The notes under the pieces are model-generated. The model was given only the letters and a program-made list of their open reading frames with translations. It was not told the DNA's origin and did no database searches. The position numbers and the translations under genes are program-made. A stretch of 64,000 nt of DNA from Catenaria anguillulae PL171 (lineage: Eukaryota > Blastocladiomycota > Blastocladiomycetes > Blastocladiales > Catenariaceae): positions 248,001-312,000 of the forward strand of contig MCFL01000014.1 in NCBI GenBank assembly GCA_002102555.1, read 5' to 3'. Every line of letters begins with the position of its first letter. Positions within the stretch are counted from its first letter, which is position 1. Positions 1-11,490 of this stretch are shown piece by piece.

Positions 1-36
1 TCCCCAAAACAGCCCCCACCCACTCTCCCGAAGCCA

Positions 37-774
37 ATGACCCCCAATGCGGCCGCCGACCATATCCAACTCTTCAGTCTATGCTCACCGGCCACCCCAA
101 CACCTCGCGACCACCACCAACGAACCAACCCAGTTTTCCAAGTACCTGCATCTGCATTGGACCCATCCACTATCCCTCGTCCGCAAGGCTTTGGCCACAA
201 CAACAACTTCCGACCCGCCATGAACGCCCGCCCGCACGTTGCCAATCAGTTTTCACTCCCGTCTCTGTCCAAATTTGCGCCGTTTGCTGCCGCAAAGTCC
301 ATGGTCGACACGTCGTCTGCGTGGGGTGTTGCTGCTCAAAACCAAGCAGCCGAGATTCAGCAATGCAACGACGCACGCATCGCACAGCAAGCAATGCAAG
401 CTGAGGCGGCCAAAGTCAATGCCCTCAAGCCAAGCGGGGCACCTGGGTATACGGCTGGCGTTTTGATGAGCGAAGATGACGATGGCGAAGATGATAGCAC
501 CACACCTAGTTTTGGATGGCTTCGTCGGCGACGTGGAGTAGAGTCTATGCCAATGGTAGAATGGCACGATCCTGACGCCATGGACGTGGACCCGCCCGCT
601 TCGCCCGTGCAGTCCCCGTCGACCCGCAGCGTCCCACACGCGCCTGGCCCGAGACTGTGGCAAAACACCCCGGCGCAGTCGGCGTTCGACCACCAGACCG
701 CTAGTCGCAAACGCACGCCTGCGGATCGGAATTGGTTTGAGATCGAGGAGCAGATTGATCACATCAAGTTTTAG
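37..774 (+). CDS. hypothetical disordered protein, possibly a 3' exon only
   Basis: This is an open frame of 245 codons beginning at an ATG and ending in TAG. No known domain is recognised. The protein is rich in Pro, Ser, Ala and Gln. It has an acidic stretch near residue 150 followed by a basic RRRR cluster (about residues 163-166), and an acidic DAMDVDPP segment near residue 180. It ends in a short charged tail. The composition suggests a nuclear or regulatory disordered protein, but that is only inference. The window begins 36 bases upstream, so the true start may lie outside and this may be the last exon of a longer gene. No frameshift is obvious. The reverse strand here has long open frames only as shadows. 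Confidence 0.5.
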   Translation: MTPNAAADHIQLFSLCSPATPTPRDHHQRTNPVFQVPASALDPSTIPRPQGFGHNNNFRPAMNARPHVANQFSLPSLSKFAPFAAAKSMVDTSSAWGVAAQNQAAEIQQCNDARIAQQAMQAEAAKVNALKPSGAPGYTAGVLMSEDDDGEDDSTTPSFGWLRRRRGVESMPMVEWHDPDAMDVDPPASPVQSPSTRSVPHAPGPRLWQNTPAQSAFDHQTASRKRTPADRNWFEIEEQIDHIKF

Positions 775-971
775 GGTTGTCAAGGAGTCTAATGTGTATA
801 TATACCCCAACTATCTGTTTTGTTTGTTTCCGTCGTCTACTGTTGTCAAAGTTTCACTTGTCCGAGAAAAAAAAAGAGAAAAAAAAAAACAGGTTTGTGT
901 TAGCAGCATACATACAACAATCAAATCAATTACCGAAAACCGGCTATGCTTTCGAGTTGACGGCTGAGTGT

Positions 972-3900
972 TCAGTTGACGGCCGAATTAGGCCGAACCA
1001 TCGACGCATGCTCAAACTGCGACTCGCTCGCTCCAGCGCCCGTCTGCCTCACAACCCCTCCAGACCTTTTGGGCGACTTTGCCGTTCCCGAAGCAAACCG
1101 CGAGGTACTGGGCGAGCGGGATCGAGCCGTCCGAGCACCTTTCAGCTGCTTTGCCGACGTGCGGCTTGGAAGCGGGTGCGCTGGCTCGGTGAACTGCACG
1201 TGGTCGTTGCCTCCCATGATGGACACAAACCGGGGCGGCGATCCGGTCGACGGGTCGGTGGCAAACTCGTCAAAGCCAGTGATGGTTTGATCGTGTTCGG
1301 CATGCGCACGGGCGCTTGGTGCTTGATGGTGAAGAGTCGAGAGTTGAGGTTGCGGTGACGGATGAGCCCAGTCCGAAATGATACTGGCTGGGTACGAGCG
1401 GTGATTCTCGTGCGCTAGGCGGACGTGAGACGAGCCGGCAAGCTCGGGCGATGATGCGACGGGCTGGGTAACAACTGCGCTCAAGTTTCCAATAGATTGG
1501 TCACCGATATGGGTTGAGCGAGCGTTGGTTGACGATGCAAACGTCGATGGTGCTTGACCACGCAGCCTGCGCAACTCGTCGTCTAACCGGGCAAGCGACT
1601 TGTTTGCCGCCTCAAATCGCAACCGCATGATGGTCAGTTCGCGGTCCCGCACAATGAGCTGGTTTTGGAGCTGCTCACACTGTGTATTGGCCTCGCGAAT
1701 CGTGCGATCGAGGCGGGCAACTTCGGTCCGCAGGTCATCTCGTTCCGCACGCAGCGACTCGAGCTGCTGGCCAAGCGATACTGCACGCGCGTCGCGTTGC
1801 GTGATTTGGAGCTCCATTTCTTGGACACGCTGGGCCGTTTCCTTGCGAACACGGTCGAGATCTTGACGCAAACGGTCCGATTCCACGGCCATGCGCTCGC
1901 GGTCCGATTTGGAGGCAGAGCTGACGGTCGCGAGCTCGCTCCGCAGGTCGGCGACTTGCTCGTGCAGTTGGTCAACAATACCCTCTGACTTTGACAGTGC
2001 CTCCCGCAACGCGGATTCGGTTGCTTGCGCTTGTTGCGACTCGAGTTCGGCCTTGACGAGCGCGTCCTCAAGTGACTGTAAGCGCTCCTTGAAGGTATCA
2101 TTCTCCTCCATCAGCTGCTGGCGTTCGACTTGATACACGGACGAGTCGGCGTCACCGCGGCGCCGAGCTTCTTGGGCCTCGCGCTTGGCATCGCCCAGCT
2201 GCTTTTGCAACTTTGCAATCTCGGCCTGCTTGTCGGCCAACTGATGCTGCTTCTCCTTGAAGCTGCCTTGAGCTCCGAAACTGCCCGCCGCTCCCCCTCC
2301 AAGACTGTCTCTGTTGACTGCAGCAGCTCCTCCAACTTGACCACCTCGCGCCGTTGCGCGTCAGCCTCTGCCATGGCCCGGTGCCTATCCAACGACCCCC
2401 TCGATACCTCATCCTCAAGTGTCTCAATCTTGGTCTCGAGATGGACGACATGGTGCGACAAATCCGTCAACCGCTGCTCTGCATCCTCCAATCTTGCCTT
2501 GCTTGCCGCGAGCTCGCCTGCATGCCGATTGGCCGCCTCAAGGGCCTTACGCTCGCGCGCCTCCAAGTTGCTCACCTCACGCATCAATTGCGACTGGCGG
2601 TCAAGCAGAGAATCCACCTCAGCGCGAGCCTTGGCCTCCCGTGACCGGACCTCTTCCAACTCGCCCGACCGAGATCCTCCCTTTGCTTGCTCAACTCCAA
2701 CTCATGCATAATCTTGCGATGTGCCAAAGACGCAGCATCCACCTCGGCCTGCGCCCTCCGTGCCACCGCTTGCGCCTTTTCAAGCTCTTTGGACAAGATG
2801 CTTTCCTTTGCTGACTTTTCGTTGACCTCTTTCATGAGCGCCTCGACCTGCGTCTTGAACGGTGCCAAGTTGTCTGCTTCGGACCGAGCCTCAGCCTTTT
2901 CCATCTGGACCTTGCGAATCGTTTCGTCCCGCTGCGCAATGGCATGCTCGAGCTCAAGCACCTTGACCTCGAGCTTCATGCGCTGCTCCTTTTCCGCCAA
3001 CCACTGCCCGTCCTTTTCCTTGAGCTTCGCCAGCAACTTTTTCAGCTCTTGCTCCCGGTGCGTGACGCGTTCTTGAAGCGACTTCTTTTGCGTATGGAGT
3101 TCGAGCAACCCGCGCTCTTGCTTTCCCAATCTGCCCTCGGCCGCCGACAGCTGTGCTTGCAGTTTGGCCACCTGGTTGTCGAGGCGCTCTGTACGCGACG
3201 ACCACACGAGCACATCGTCTGCGTGCTTTGACGTGGCCGCCGAGAGCTTTTTGGTGAGCGCATTGCTTTCATCGGTTTTATCAAGCAGTGACCGTTGCAT
3301 GGCCTTGATATCTGCGTCGCGTGCAAAATGCAAGTCTTTGATTTTGGCTTCGTAGGCGCGCTTGGTCGCATCAAGTTCGGTCAGGAGGGCTTGGTGGTCG
3401 GTTTCGAGTTGCAGGTTCTTTGTGCGCTCTTCTTCGAGCATGAGTAGCAGCGAGCGTGGGGTTTCATAATACTAACGTTGCAAGAGAAGTGAGTCTCCAA
3501 GCTCGAAAGAGCATCGTGTCATGGAGTAGGCATATACCTTGCTTCGCGAACCCGCCTCGGCATCGAACAACCGACTCCAAGCATCCGTGCCACTCGTGCC
3601 CTTCTTTACCTTCTCTCTCGCCGCCGCCACTGCCCTCGCAACCGCTTTTTCCCTCTTTTCGGTCTCCGCCGCCGCCAACCGTTCCTTCATTTCCCTCTCC
3701 AGTTCCTGTTTGGACCGCTTGGCTTGCGCGCGCTGTGCGTGATCGAGCTCGAGCTTGCGCAACACAAGCTCGTCTTCTTCGAGTTTTCGCCGCTCTGCCT
3801 GCTGGTCAGCCTCTTGCTCTTCTTGTTCGCGGGCTTGGCGATCGCGGACCGGTTCAATGGTTGGGTGTGAGGCCGGAATGTGTGGGGTCCAGAGGGCCGC

Positions 3901-4050
3901 GCGCGGGTAGGGGCGGCCCGGGTTGTGTGAGAGCTTAGAGGAGGCAGTTAGGAGGGTTTCTTTGGCGTTGGTAGAAGTGGATGTTGGTTGTGGGGTGCGT
4001 TTTTGCGCAGAGTTGGTAAGCTTGGTGGATTGCAAGGGTTTGTTCTTCAT
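972..4050 (-). CDS. long coiled-coil protein (about 1,000 aa, two frameshifts)
   Basis: The chosen start is the ATG at 4050. A 66-nt intron (3472-3537; donor GTATAT, acceptor TTAG) joins a charged, Lys/Glu-rich N-terminal exon to the main exon, which opens with a YYETPRSLLLMLEEERTK segment. Almost all the rest is heptad-rich coiled coil made of Glu, Lys, Gln, Arg, Leu and Ala. The last 150 residues or so are a Ser/Thr/Pro-rich tail ending at 972. Continuity needs one extra base near 2,680 and another near 2,262, both beside short G runs. The reading frame moves the same way each time, as in neighbouring genes, so sequence error is likelier than decay. Architecture fits a centrosome, basal-body or cytoskeletal scaffold, but I cannot assign a family. 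The gene is divergent from UTP12. Confidence 0.72.
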
Positions 4051-4392
4051 GAACGCAAAGCTGGCGGCAAGTGCTGTACGGATATGGATTGCGGCTGCAG
4101 ATGTGCAAGATGCATTGGGTATCTATGGATGCATGGATACGCTCTCTTCCATGTTGGGGAGGTGGGAACCAAACTGTCGAAGGGCGTTTCGGGCGAGGGT
4201 CGGGTGACGCGTGAGCCATGCTTGCTCCAACGGCACGGATGATATCACGTGTGCCGACCAAACACGATGCTTTGACATCTCCGGACAGATCGGCCCAACG
4301 GTCATACATGGAAATGCCATCGGTATTGTCATGGATGGACATGACACAGCCAATTCCCATGCACAAGCCCAGGCGAACTACGTAATCAAACC
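4051..4392. promoter_or_regulatory. divergent intergenic region, coiled-coil gene / UTP12
   Basis: These 342 bp separate two genes transcribed away from each other and must hold both promoters and 5' leaders. No convincing TATA box, repeat or operator was seen. Confidence 0.4.
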
Positions 4393-7281
4393 ATGGTCAA
4401 ATCTTACCTGCGCTACACACCCGGAAAGACGTTTGGCGTGATCGCCTCGCCGCTCGGCAACCTCGCCTCCGACTCGACCGGCCGGTTAGCCATCTCGCCA
4501 ACACTGCAATCCGTGACCGTGTGGGACACCAAAAAGGCCGAGCCCGTCGCCGTGTGGACCGACGACGACAACTCGCACGAAGTCACATGCATTACGCGAT
4601 CGCCCGACAACAAGTCGTATGCCGTTGGATACGCCGACGGGTCCATTCGCGTGTGGTCGCTTGCGCCAGGCGCCTCGTCTTCGACGCCCGTGCACTGGTT
4701 CCAGGGCCATTCGGGCGCGGTCACGGCGTTGACGTACGATGCGCCTGGTACCACGTTGGCAAGTGGAGCCAAGGATACAAACATTGTGTTGTGGGATATT
4801 GTTGCCGGTGCAGGTAAGGCGCGGTTGACGGGGCATAAGGACGAGGTCACGTCGCTCGTGTTTGTGCCTTCTGGTGCCGCCCTGTCGTCGTCGGCAGCCG
4901 CTACCGCCGCCGCATCCTCGTCGTCGTCTGACAGCTCCAAGCGTGGCACTCGGTACACACACTTGCTTGCGTCGTTGCCCGCTGCACACTTGCTGTCATC
5001 GAGCAAGGACACGACCATCAAGGCATGGGATCTCACGACACGCGCTTGCGTCGAGACGGTCGTGACGCACCGGTCCGAGGTGTGGGCGCTCGCGCTTACG
5101 CACATGTGGCAGGACGCAGCCGATGTGTTGACGGTCGTTTCGGCAGGCGAAGAGTTGAAGGTTCACAAGCTGAATGCGACGCACTTGGACCAAGTCCTTG
5201 CAACCACCTCGGCCGACGCATCTACCGCGAACGACTGGATGCCATGGCCGTTGATCAGCCGCCAACGCGCGCACTCACCCATGTGGGAGACCTCAAGAAG
5301 CTCTCGACGCAACGGTCCACCTCCCTCGCTCTTTCGCCCTGTCACAACTACATGATTCTCGGATGTGTTGACACACAAATCCAAGTGTTCAAGCTGCTGA
5401 CGCCCGAAGAGCACAAGGACCGGTTGACGCGCCGGCGGAAAAAGGCGCGCGACCAGGCCGCCGCACAGGGTGTCGAGTTCAACAAGGATGCAGTCACGCT
5501 TCCGATTGCGTCGGAAATCTCGGCCCTGTTTGTGTCTGTCGCTCCCGCTAAAGTACGCAGTTTGGCCGTGTGCCCCGTTGTTCCTGGCGGCGCCAACAAG
5601 AGCGTGGACAAGGGCGGCGTGGCGTTTGCGTTCATGGCGTCGTTGGCAGACAACTCGGTCTTGACGCTGCACGTGACAAAGGATGAGGTCAAGCAGTTAT
5701 CGGCCGTGGATATGCCGGGCCATCGTGGCGATATTCGCGCGGTCGCTCTTTCGCAGGATGATGAGTTGGTGGCTACGGCAGGCACGGCCGTTGTCAAGGT
5801 GTGGAATGTGCGGACGGGCACGTGTATTCGCAGTTTGGATTCGGGATATGCGTTGTGTGTGGCATTTGTGCCGGGCGGCAAATACGTACGTTTCCTTTCT
5901 TTTTGTCTTTTTATTGACAGTTGTTCTCACTGTTCTTTTTTTTTGTGCCATTGTCTCCCCCTACTCAGTTGCTCGTTGGTACAAAGTCGGGTGAACTCCA
6001 GCTCTACTCGCTCGCCTCGTCTTCGCTCGTTGAAACCATCCAAGCACACGACTCTGCCATCTGGTCGATTGCGGTTCTTCCCGACAAGTCTGGTTTCATC
6101 ACGGGTGGCGCCGACAAGCAAGTCAAGTTCTGGGACTTTGCCCTAGTCAAGGAAGAAGCCAACCGAGTGACTGCCATTCACACACGCACGCTCAAGCTGG
6201 CCGATGAAGTGCTGTGCGTGTGTGTTTCGCCCAACCAGCAAGTGGTTGCCATTTCCTTGCTCGACACGACCGTCAAGGTATTTTACTTGGACACGCTCAA
6301 GTTTTCGCTTTCACTGTACGGGCACAAGCTTCCCGTTCTGTCCATGGACATTTCGTCCGACAACTCGCTCATTGTGACTGGATCGGCCGACAAGAACATC
6401 AAGATCTGGGGCCTGGATTTCGGCGACTGCCACCGTTCGCTGTTTGCGCACCAAGACTCGATTATGCAAGTGCGGTTTGTGTGGGGCACCACTATGCATT
6501 CACGTCGTCAAAGGACAAGACCATCAATACTGGGACTTGGACAAGTACGAGTGCATTTCGACACTGCAGGGCCACGTGGGCGAGGTGTGGGCATTGGCCG
6601 TGGCAAAGTTTGGAACCTTTGTTGTGTCTGCGGCGCACGACGGTCGATTCGCACGTGGTACAAGACGGACGAGCAAGTGTTTCTCGAGGAAGAGCGGCAA
6701 AAGGAGATGGCCGAGGTGGCCGACCAGGCCATGCTTGAAGCGGCCAATGAGCAGGGCGAAGAAGGCGGGCAGGTGGCTTTGGCCAACCAAGAGTCGCTCA
6801 AGGCCGGTGAGCGTATTGTCGAGGCCCTGCAAGTGTGCGTCGAAGAGCGCGAAAAGGTGGCCGCTTACAAGAAGGAGGGCAAGGATCCCAGCTCGATTCC
6901 GCTCAATATCATGCTGCAGGCCTACGGATGCGCGGATCCGGAATCGTTTGTGTTGCAGTCGCTCGAAAAGGTCCGGGCAGCAGACTTGGAGGCGGCACTG
7001 CTTGTGATTCCCGCGAGTTACTTGCCGCTGTTGCTTGAACTGGCGGATTACTGGGCCGAGCGGCGATGGAGCTTGAGCGTCACGTGTCGGGTTTTGTTCT
7101 TTTTGCTCAAGGTGCATCATGCGCAGATTGCGGCGAGCCGTGGGTTACGCTCACGGTTGATGAGTTTGCAGCAGCATGTGCGGACTGCGATTCAGAGCAG
7201 CGTGACATGATGGGAGCAAACATGGCCGCGTTCCGGTACTTGCGAAAGGAGAAGGAGTACATGTCGAGCTCGGCGTTTTGA
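4393..7281 (+). CDS. UTP12: U3 snoRNP / SSU processome WD40 protein UTP12 (DIP2, WDR3)
   Basis: UTP12/WDR3 is a nucleolar double-propeller protein of the UTP-B module that helps process 18S pre-rRNA. The N-terminus MVKSYLRYTPGKTFGVIAS is diagnostic. Repeated WD-type units follow (WDTKK, VWSLAP, VLWDIV, IKAWDL, VKVWNV, VKFWDF, IKIWGL, YWDLDKYE). The C-terminal part is the helical Utp12 domain, ending DMMGANMAAFRYL. One 83-nt intron (5886-5968, GTACGT...CTCAG) is clear. The conserved protein is recovered only with one extra base at about 5,215, 6,490 (CC), 6,526 (AA), 6,643 (GG) and 7,190. All five shifts have the same sign, so sequencing error is the likely cause. With these restored the length is about 940 aa, normal for the family. 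Confidence 0.93.
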
Positions 7282-8019
7282 GCGAGCGCCGAGTGGGGCT
7301 GAAGGGAGTGGTTGTGTTAGTTTGTATTTTGATATCTACAACTCATCCTTGTGCTGCATTGACGGTCCCGCACGGCATGGCGACCAAGCCGTTGGTCGGT
7401 AAGTGTCTAAAATTCGATGGCACGGCAAAGTGTCAGCCCTCGAGTGTTGGCGCTGTGAGACAGGGGAAAGGCGGTAACTGCGGCGCACAACGAGATCCTG
7501 GGGGGCTGCGTACTGGTAAATAATGGGCTTCGTACTGGTAAATAATGGGCTTTTCGGCTTTGCGTGACAATATGTAACACGGTTACAGCTTTGGCTGCGT
7601 GGCCCGGGCCCGGCCCAGTGACGCACACGTACGGCTTCACTCGTGGCTTGATGGGCAAGCACGTGTGAAAAGAGGCTGGTGGCAGTTGTTCCAAGGAATC
7701 TGTCGCTCTCGCTCTCTCTGCACTTTGGCGTTGGTCGTCTCTTGTCTCTTGTCTCTTGAAAAGCACATGGTGCCCGGCGTCCCGCGCTTCTTCGTTAATA
7801 CGATCTTTACAATACGAGACGACACTCGACACTCCGCCGACAAACCCAACGACTCGAGGACGCCGTCGTACCGTTCAATTGCCCGCCGACGGACTTCTTG
7901 CCTTACGACCCCACCCACCAACGACCCTCGTTGATATCCTCTCCCACTTGTCGACTCGCCCGTCGTCTTGCCTCCTCAAGGACCGCTCAATCCTCCGCCC
8001 GTCACTTTTTTTATACACC
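7282..8019 (+). promoter_or_regulatory. intergenic region upstream of the zinc-finger gene
   Basis: This 738-bp stretch lies between UTP12 and the zinc-finger gene, both on the plus strand. It holds the 3' flank of UTP12 and the promoter and leader of the next gene. A pyrimidine-rich stretch with TCT/CTC repeats lies around 7,695-7,755. The last 100 bp before the ATG are C/T-rich. A 22-bp tandem duplication is listed separately. No other gene is supported. Confidence 0.4.
7509..7552. repeat. perfect 22-bp tandem duplication
   Basis: The unit CGTACTGGTAAATAATGGGC plus TT occurs twice back to back, at 7509-7530 and 7531-7552, with no mismatch. It lies about 470 bp upstream of the zinc-finger gene ATG. 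It contains no coding signal. Confidence 0.9.
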
Positions 8020-9278
8020 ATGTCCTCCTTCGCTGCGTCAGCATCGTCCTCGAGGCAGGCTCCTCCGCCGTCGCTGCTCGCCCTGCGCCTCGAACAGCTC
8101 GCGTCCTCGGCTGAATCGCAACACGCCAATGCCAACGGCAATGGCGTTAGCTCGAGTGGGCCCATGAGCATTCCCGCTGGCGTCTCGAGAGCATACCTCG
8201 ACCTGCCCACCACGCCCACACACCTGCTCGACCCAACCTTCCAAGCCACCACGCCCGGGTCGCCCATGCCTGGCACGGGCATTGTCCCGCCCTATGGCAC
8301 GCCACACTCGCTCAACGGCGGCTCCTACATGCCCACGGGCCCGCTCACCCCCAACAAGATGCACTTTGACCCCTACCCGGCACCGCCCGCCCCTACGCCC
8401 GCCTCTTCCTATGTGAGCGATGCTGCGCCCGTCCATGCAATGGCCGCCGCCTCGCTGCTCGGCTCATCGCTTGGCAACACGGGTTCTGCCATGTCCCCAA
8501 CCACGCCCACTTTCTTCCCAACGGCACCGCCCAACTCGCTCGCCAACTCTGCCCCTGGCCATCCACGTCTGGCATCCCTGGCTTGACCCAATCACTTGCC
8601 CAACTGTCGACCAGCCCAACACGTGGTTCCGGCACGCCGCAACTCACCCCACGCCCGCGCCGCCGGTCATCCCTTTCGATTGTCATGACCCCGACCATGG
8701 GCTCCACTGCCGCTGCGTCCACGGAAAACTCGCAAGCGCCCACGCCCATTGACGAGGACGTGGCCATGTCCGACTTGATGCCCATTGACGAGCACACCAC
8801 CATTGACACGCCGCCGCGGCCGCAGCCGTCCTCTTCCGGTCACATTGGCGCCCGCCCGCGAACTTTGACGGCCGATGCCTCTGCTGCTGCAGCTGCGCTG
8901 CTTGGCACCCAGGGTGCAGCCCTGGCGCTTGGTGGCAAGCGCGACAAGGTGTACGTGTGCGACGAGTGCGGCAAAATGTTCCGGTCGTCCAACTCGCTCG
9001 CGCAGCACCGTACTGACCATTCGCAAACGTGGCGTGCCGCCTCGCAGCCCCAGCTGCCCAGCCACCAGCAAGTTCAGCTGCTTGAGGCCGCAAAGATTTT
9101 GGCCACATTGAACCAGGCGCCCACGGCCAGCAATGGCGCAGCCGTCATGGGCGGCGGCCGCAAGAGCAATTTCGGGTCGGGCACCACCTCGTCCGAGAGC
9201 ACCATTCCGTCGTCCCCGTCGGCAGACGATGATTTGGTGTTCCCCATGCAGGACGATGGGCCGTCGACCATGGCGTGA
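8020..9278 (+). CDS. single C2H2 zinc-finger protein, probable transcription factor
   Basis: The ATG at 8020 (ACACCATGTC context) opens a protein of about 419 aa. The first 270 residues are Pro/Ser/Thr/Ala-rich with many TPTP-like motifs, typical of a disordered regulatory region. One classical C2H2 finger lies near residues 308-330: CDEC, then GKMF, then HRTDH (Cys-X2-Cys-X12-His-X3-His). A Gln-rich helix-like stretch follows, then a Ser-rich acidic tail. One base is missing near 8,560, where GGCCATCC read as GGCCCATCC restores a continuous frame through the SGIPG segment. A lone finger rarely gives sequence specificity alone, so it may act with partners or bind RNA or protein instead. I do not recognise an orthologue. 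Confidence 0.75.
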
Positions 9279-9933
9279 TTTTTTCATTGGTTTACTTTGC
9301 ACACGTGTGGGGACCGGTTTGTTTTCGACAAGCAGTCATGTCATGCTCTTGATATGTACACTACCACCAACACAACCCACAAGCAAGCAATGTCCGGCCA
9401 TGGCCAGTATCAAGTGTATTTCCCGCTCTTTATCTTTGTATTCCCGAGTAGTAGTCGTGTTTCGCCTCCGCGGCATTGGTATGTGAGAGCGGTTGTGTGC
9501 TTATTTGGTGACTCGTGAGTATTTGTGTGCAGTGTTCCAGCTCCCGGCCGAGTCATCCAAGCAGCTCTTGCGCACCAATTGCCAGCGACCAGTTTTTTTT
9601 TCCCCGTTTCTTGTTAGTGCGAGTCTTTGTCGATTCGATCCATCATGTTGTGCCGTAACTCCCCTTGACCCACTCTCAAACGCATGTCCTTGGTCTTTTG
9701 TCTTTTTGGTTTGTAACCCTCTCCCTCTGTCTGTGCCCTGTGTTTCCCCACATCGCCCCTGTCCTTATTCTTTTGGCTGGTTTTCCCCCTATCGTCATCA
9801 TCATCATCCGTTCAGTATTCTAGTCACCTACCCCTCCTCGTTGATTTCCCTGGCAATGTGCAAAACAAAATTGAAGTGATTTAATAAATACATGTCGTAC
9901 CAGTGGTTGAGCACCATCGGGTCCACTCATGAC
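9279..9933. other. intergenic, convergent 3' flanks, pyrimidine-rich
   Basis: This 655-bp gap lies between the stop codons of two convergent genes. From about 9,590 to 9,860 the plus strand is strongly C/T-rich, with CCTCT and TTTTTC runs. An AATAAA-like TTTAATAAATACATG sequence occurs at 9,879-9,893 on the plus strand and could serve as the poly(A) signal of the zinc-finger gene. No gene is supported. Confidence 0.45.
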
Positions 9934-11145
9934 TTACTCTGAATCCTCATCATCGTCATCGCCATAAGCGAGTCCAAGTAACCCTAACGCCGACTGCTTG
10001 GGCGCCGCGGAAGCAGCAGGTGGGGGTGCACGCTGCTTGAGGACCAAGGTGGGCTTGCCGACCGACTTGGCAACGATGCCGTCGAGATGATGCTTGCCCG
10101 GCGCGGGTTGGCCTTGATGCGCTTTGCCAACGAGGCCCACTCGTTGCCACCATGGCCCACGGGGGTCACAAGCGAATCGGGTTGGTTCGAGTCGGCGGCT
10201 GACACCTCGGCATGAGATCGTTTCTTCTTGGGCTTGGTTGATGTAGCCGCGGCCGCCGAGGACGAGGAAGCGGATGAGCTGGCGAGCCGGTATTGCAGAA
10301 GGAGTGCGTCCAAGTCCTCGTCGTCTTGCCCTGCCTGGTCGTCGCCATCATCGTCCTCACCACCACCGTCGTCGCGTGCATTCGTTGAGGGTGCTGCTCC
10401 ATGCTCGCCACCTGTGCAGTGTGCTGGTCGTCCACATTGTCATTGTCGTCGTCGTCTGACGACCAAATGGCCGCCATGCGCAACTTGCTCAAGGCCGCAC
10501 CGGCACCACCACCCGCACCGGTATCCACACCAAGAAATGCCTCCCTGGCCTCCCTCTCCAACTCATCGTCCTCATCCTCCACCTGCCCTCGCCCTCAGCA
10601 TCCCTAACCAGCTTGTCCAACAAGCCATCCACATTGACGCGCTCGACCCTTGCATTCCGCGTGCGGACCTCCTCCAACGCATCCAAAATCTGCATCTCGC
10701 GCTTGCTTTCCCTGGTCCGATTCTCAAGCGCCTTGAGCGGATCCATTTCCTCCTCCTCGTCCTTGACCTCTGCCTGAATCTTTGACACGGCCACCTCATC
10801 CCTGCGCGGATCGTAATTGCGTACGGCGCCGCGTTCCGCGACATAATCCAAATTGGCGGGATCCGTCTTGAATGTGATTTCCGCATGGCATTTCGGGCAC
10901 CGGATGTAGAAGCGGAAGATCTTGATGGAGAGGTACGCCTCGCCCTTGACGGTTTCCTTGATGGCATTGAATTTCTTGCCCTTGTAGATAAACTCGCGGC
11001 ACGTCTCGCATTGCATTGAGAAGGGCGCCATCAGGCGCACCTTGTGGCGCTTGTCCTTGACGTCGAGCGGCTTTTTGCGGCGCGGGATTTTGGACGGGTC
11101 AAAGTTGGGCGGAAAGTACTTGTTGAGGACTTTGCGTTCAGACAT
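9934..11145 (-). CDS. YJU2: YJU2/CCDC94 (CWC16 family) step-one splicing factor
   Basis: YJU2 joins the NineTeen complex-bound spliceosome and promotes the first catalytic step in the nucleus. The start MSERKVLNKYFPPNFDPSKI at 11145 is the family signature, so the longer in-frame upstream extension is rejected. A zinc site is visible as CETC (residues ~43-46) and CPKC (~80-83). The conserved DYVAERGAVRNYDPRRDE block follows. The C-terminus has a Glu/Asp-rich helix, a low-complexity acidic middle, a basic PKKKR signal and a GDDDDEDSE ending. One base is missing at each of three places, near 10,590, 10,310 and 10,120, all with the same sign. The repaired protein is about 400 aa, longer than yeast Yju2 and like metazoan CCDC94. 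It is divergent from the PPCDC gene. Confidence 0.93.
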
Positions 11146-11490
11146 GGCGGTGGTATGGAGGGGGAATGAATGGCGATTCGAGAGGCGGGTCAATGCAGTA
11201 TGGATAGAGCGAGAGACGAGGTGTGGTTTGCCGTCAGTTCAATGGTTGGGTTGGCATTGCAGGGTCGATAAATAACATCGTTTACATGTCCTTCGTGCTG
11301 TCTGATTCTGTGGTGACTTGGCCCAATCGGTTTGCATACGACTCTGCTCGCCGATTGGGCGACCGGACCAGCCAACGCGCGACCCAACTCGGAATGCGAA
11401 CGTTGTGGCCAAGTTGAAGGCCAGTGCGAGAAAAACGTATTACAAATCTCTTTGTCCGGCAATGAGTCAAGAAAAATCGATAAAGCAACC
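11146..11490. promoter_or_regulatory. divergent intergenic region, YJU2 / PPCDC
   Basis: These 345 bp lie between two divergent start codons and should contain both promoters. No repeat, clear TATA box or additional gene was seen. Confidence 0.4.

Noticed and set aside
253-810. 185-codon minus-strand frame opposite the first gene
   Set aside because: Its composition follows the opposite strand, it has no homology, and it is a shadow of the plus-strand frame.
6484-6645. Programmed -1 frameshifting in UTP12
   Set aside because: Three sites in 160 bp without slippery heptamers, in a housekeeping gene, and similar losses in many neighbours; sequence error is simpler.
8667-9302. 211-codon minus-strand frame opposite the zinc-finger gene
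   Set aside because: The plus strand encodes a real C2H2 finger with family spacing; the reverse frame is Arg/Gly-rich shadow sequence.
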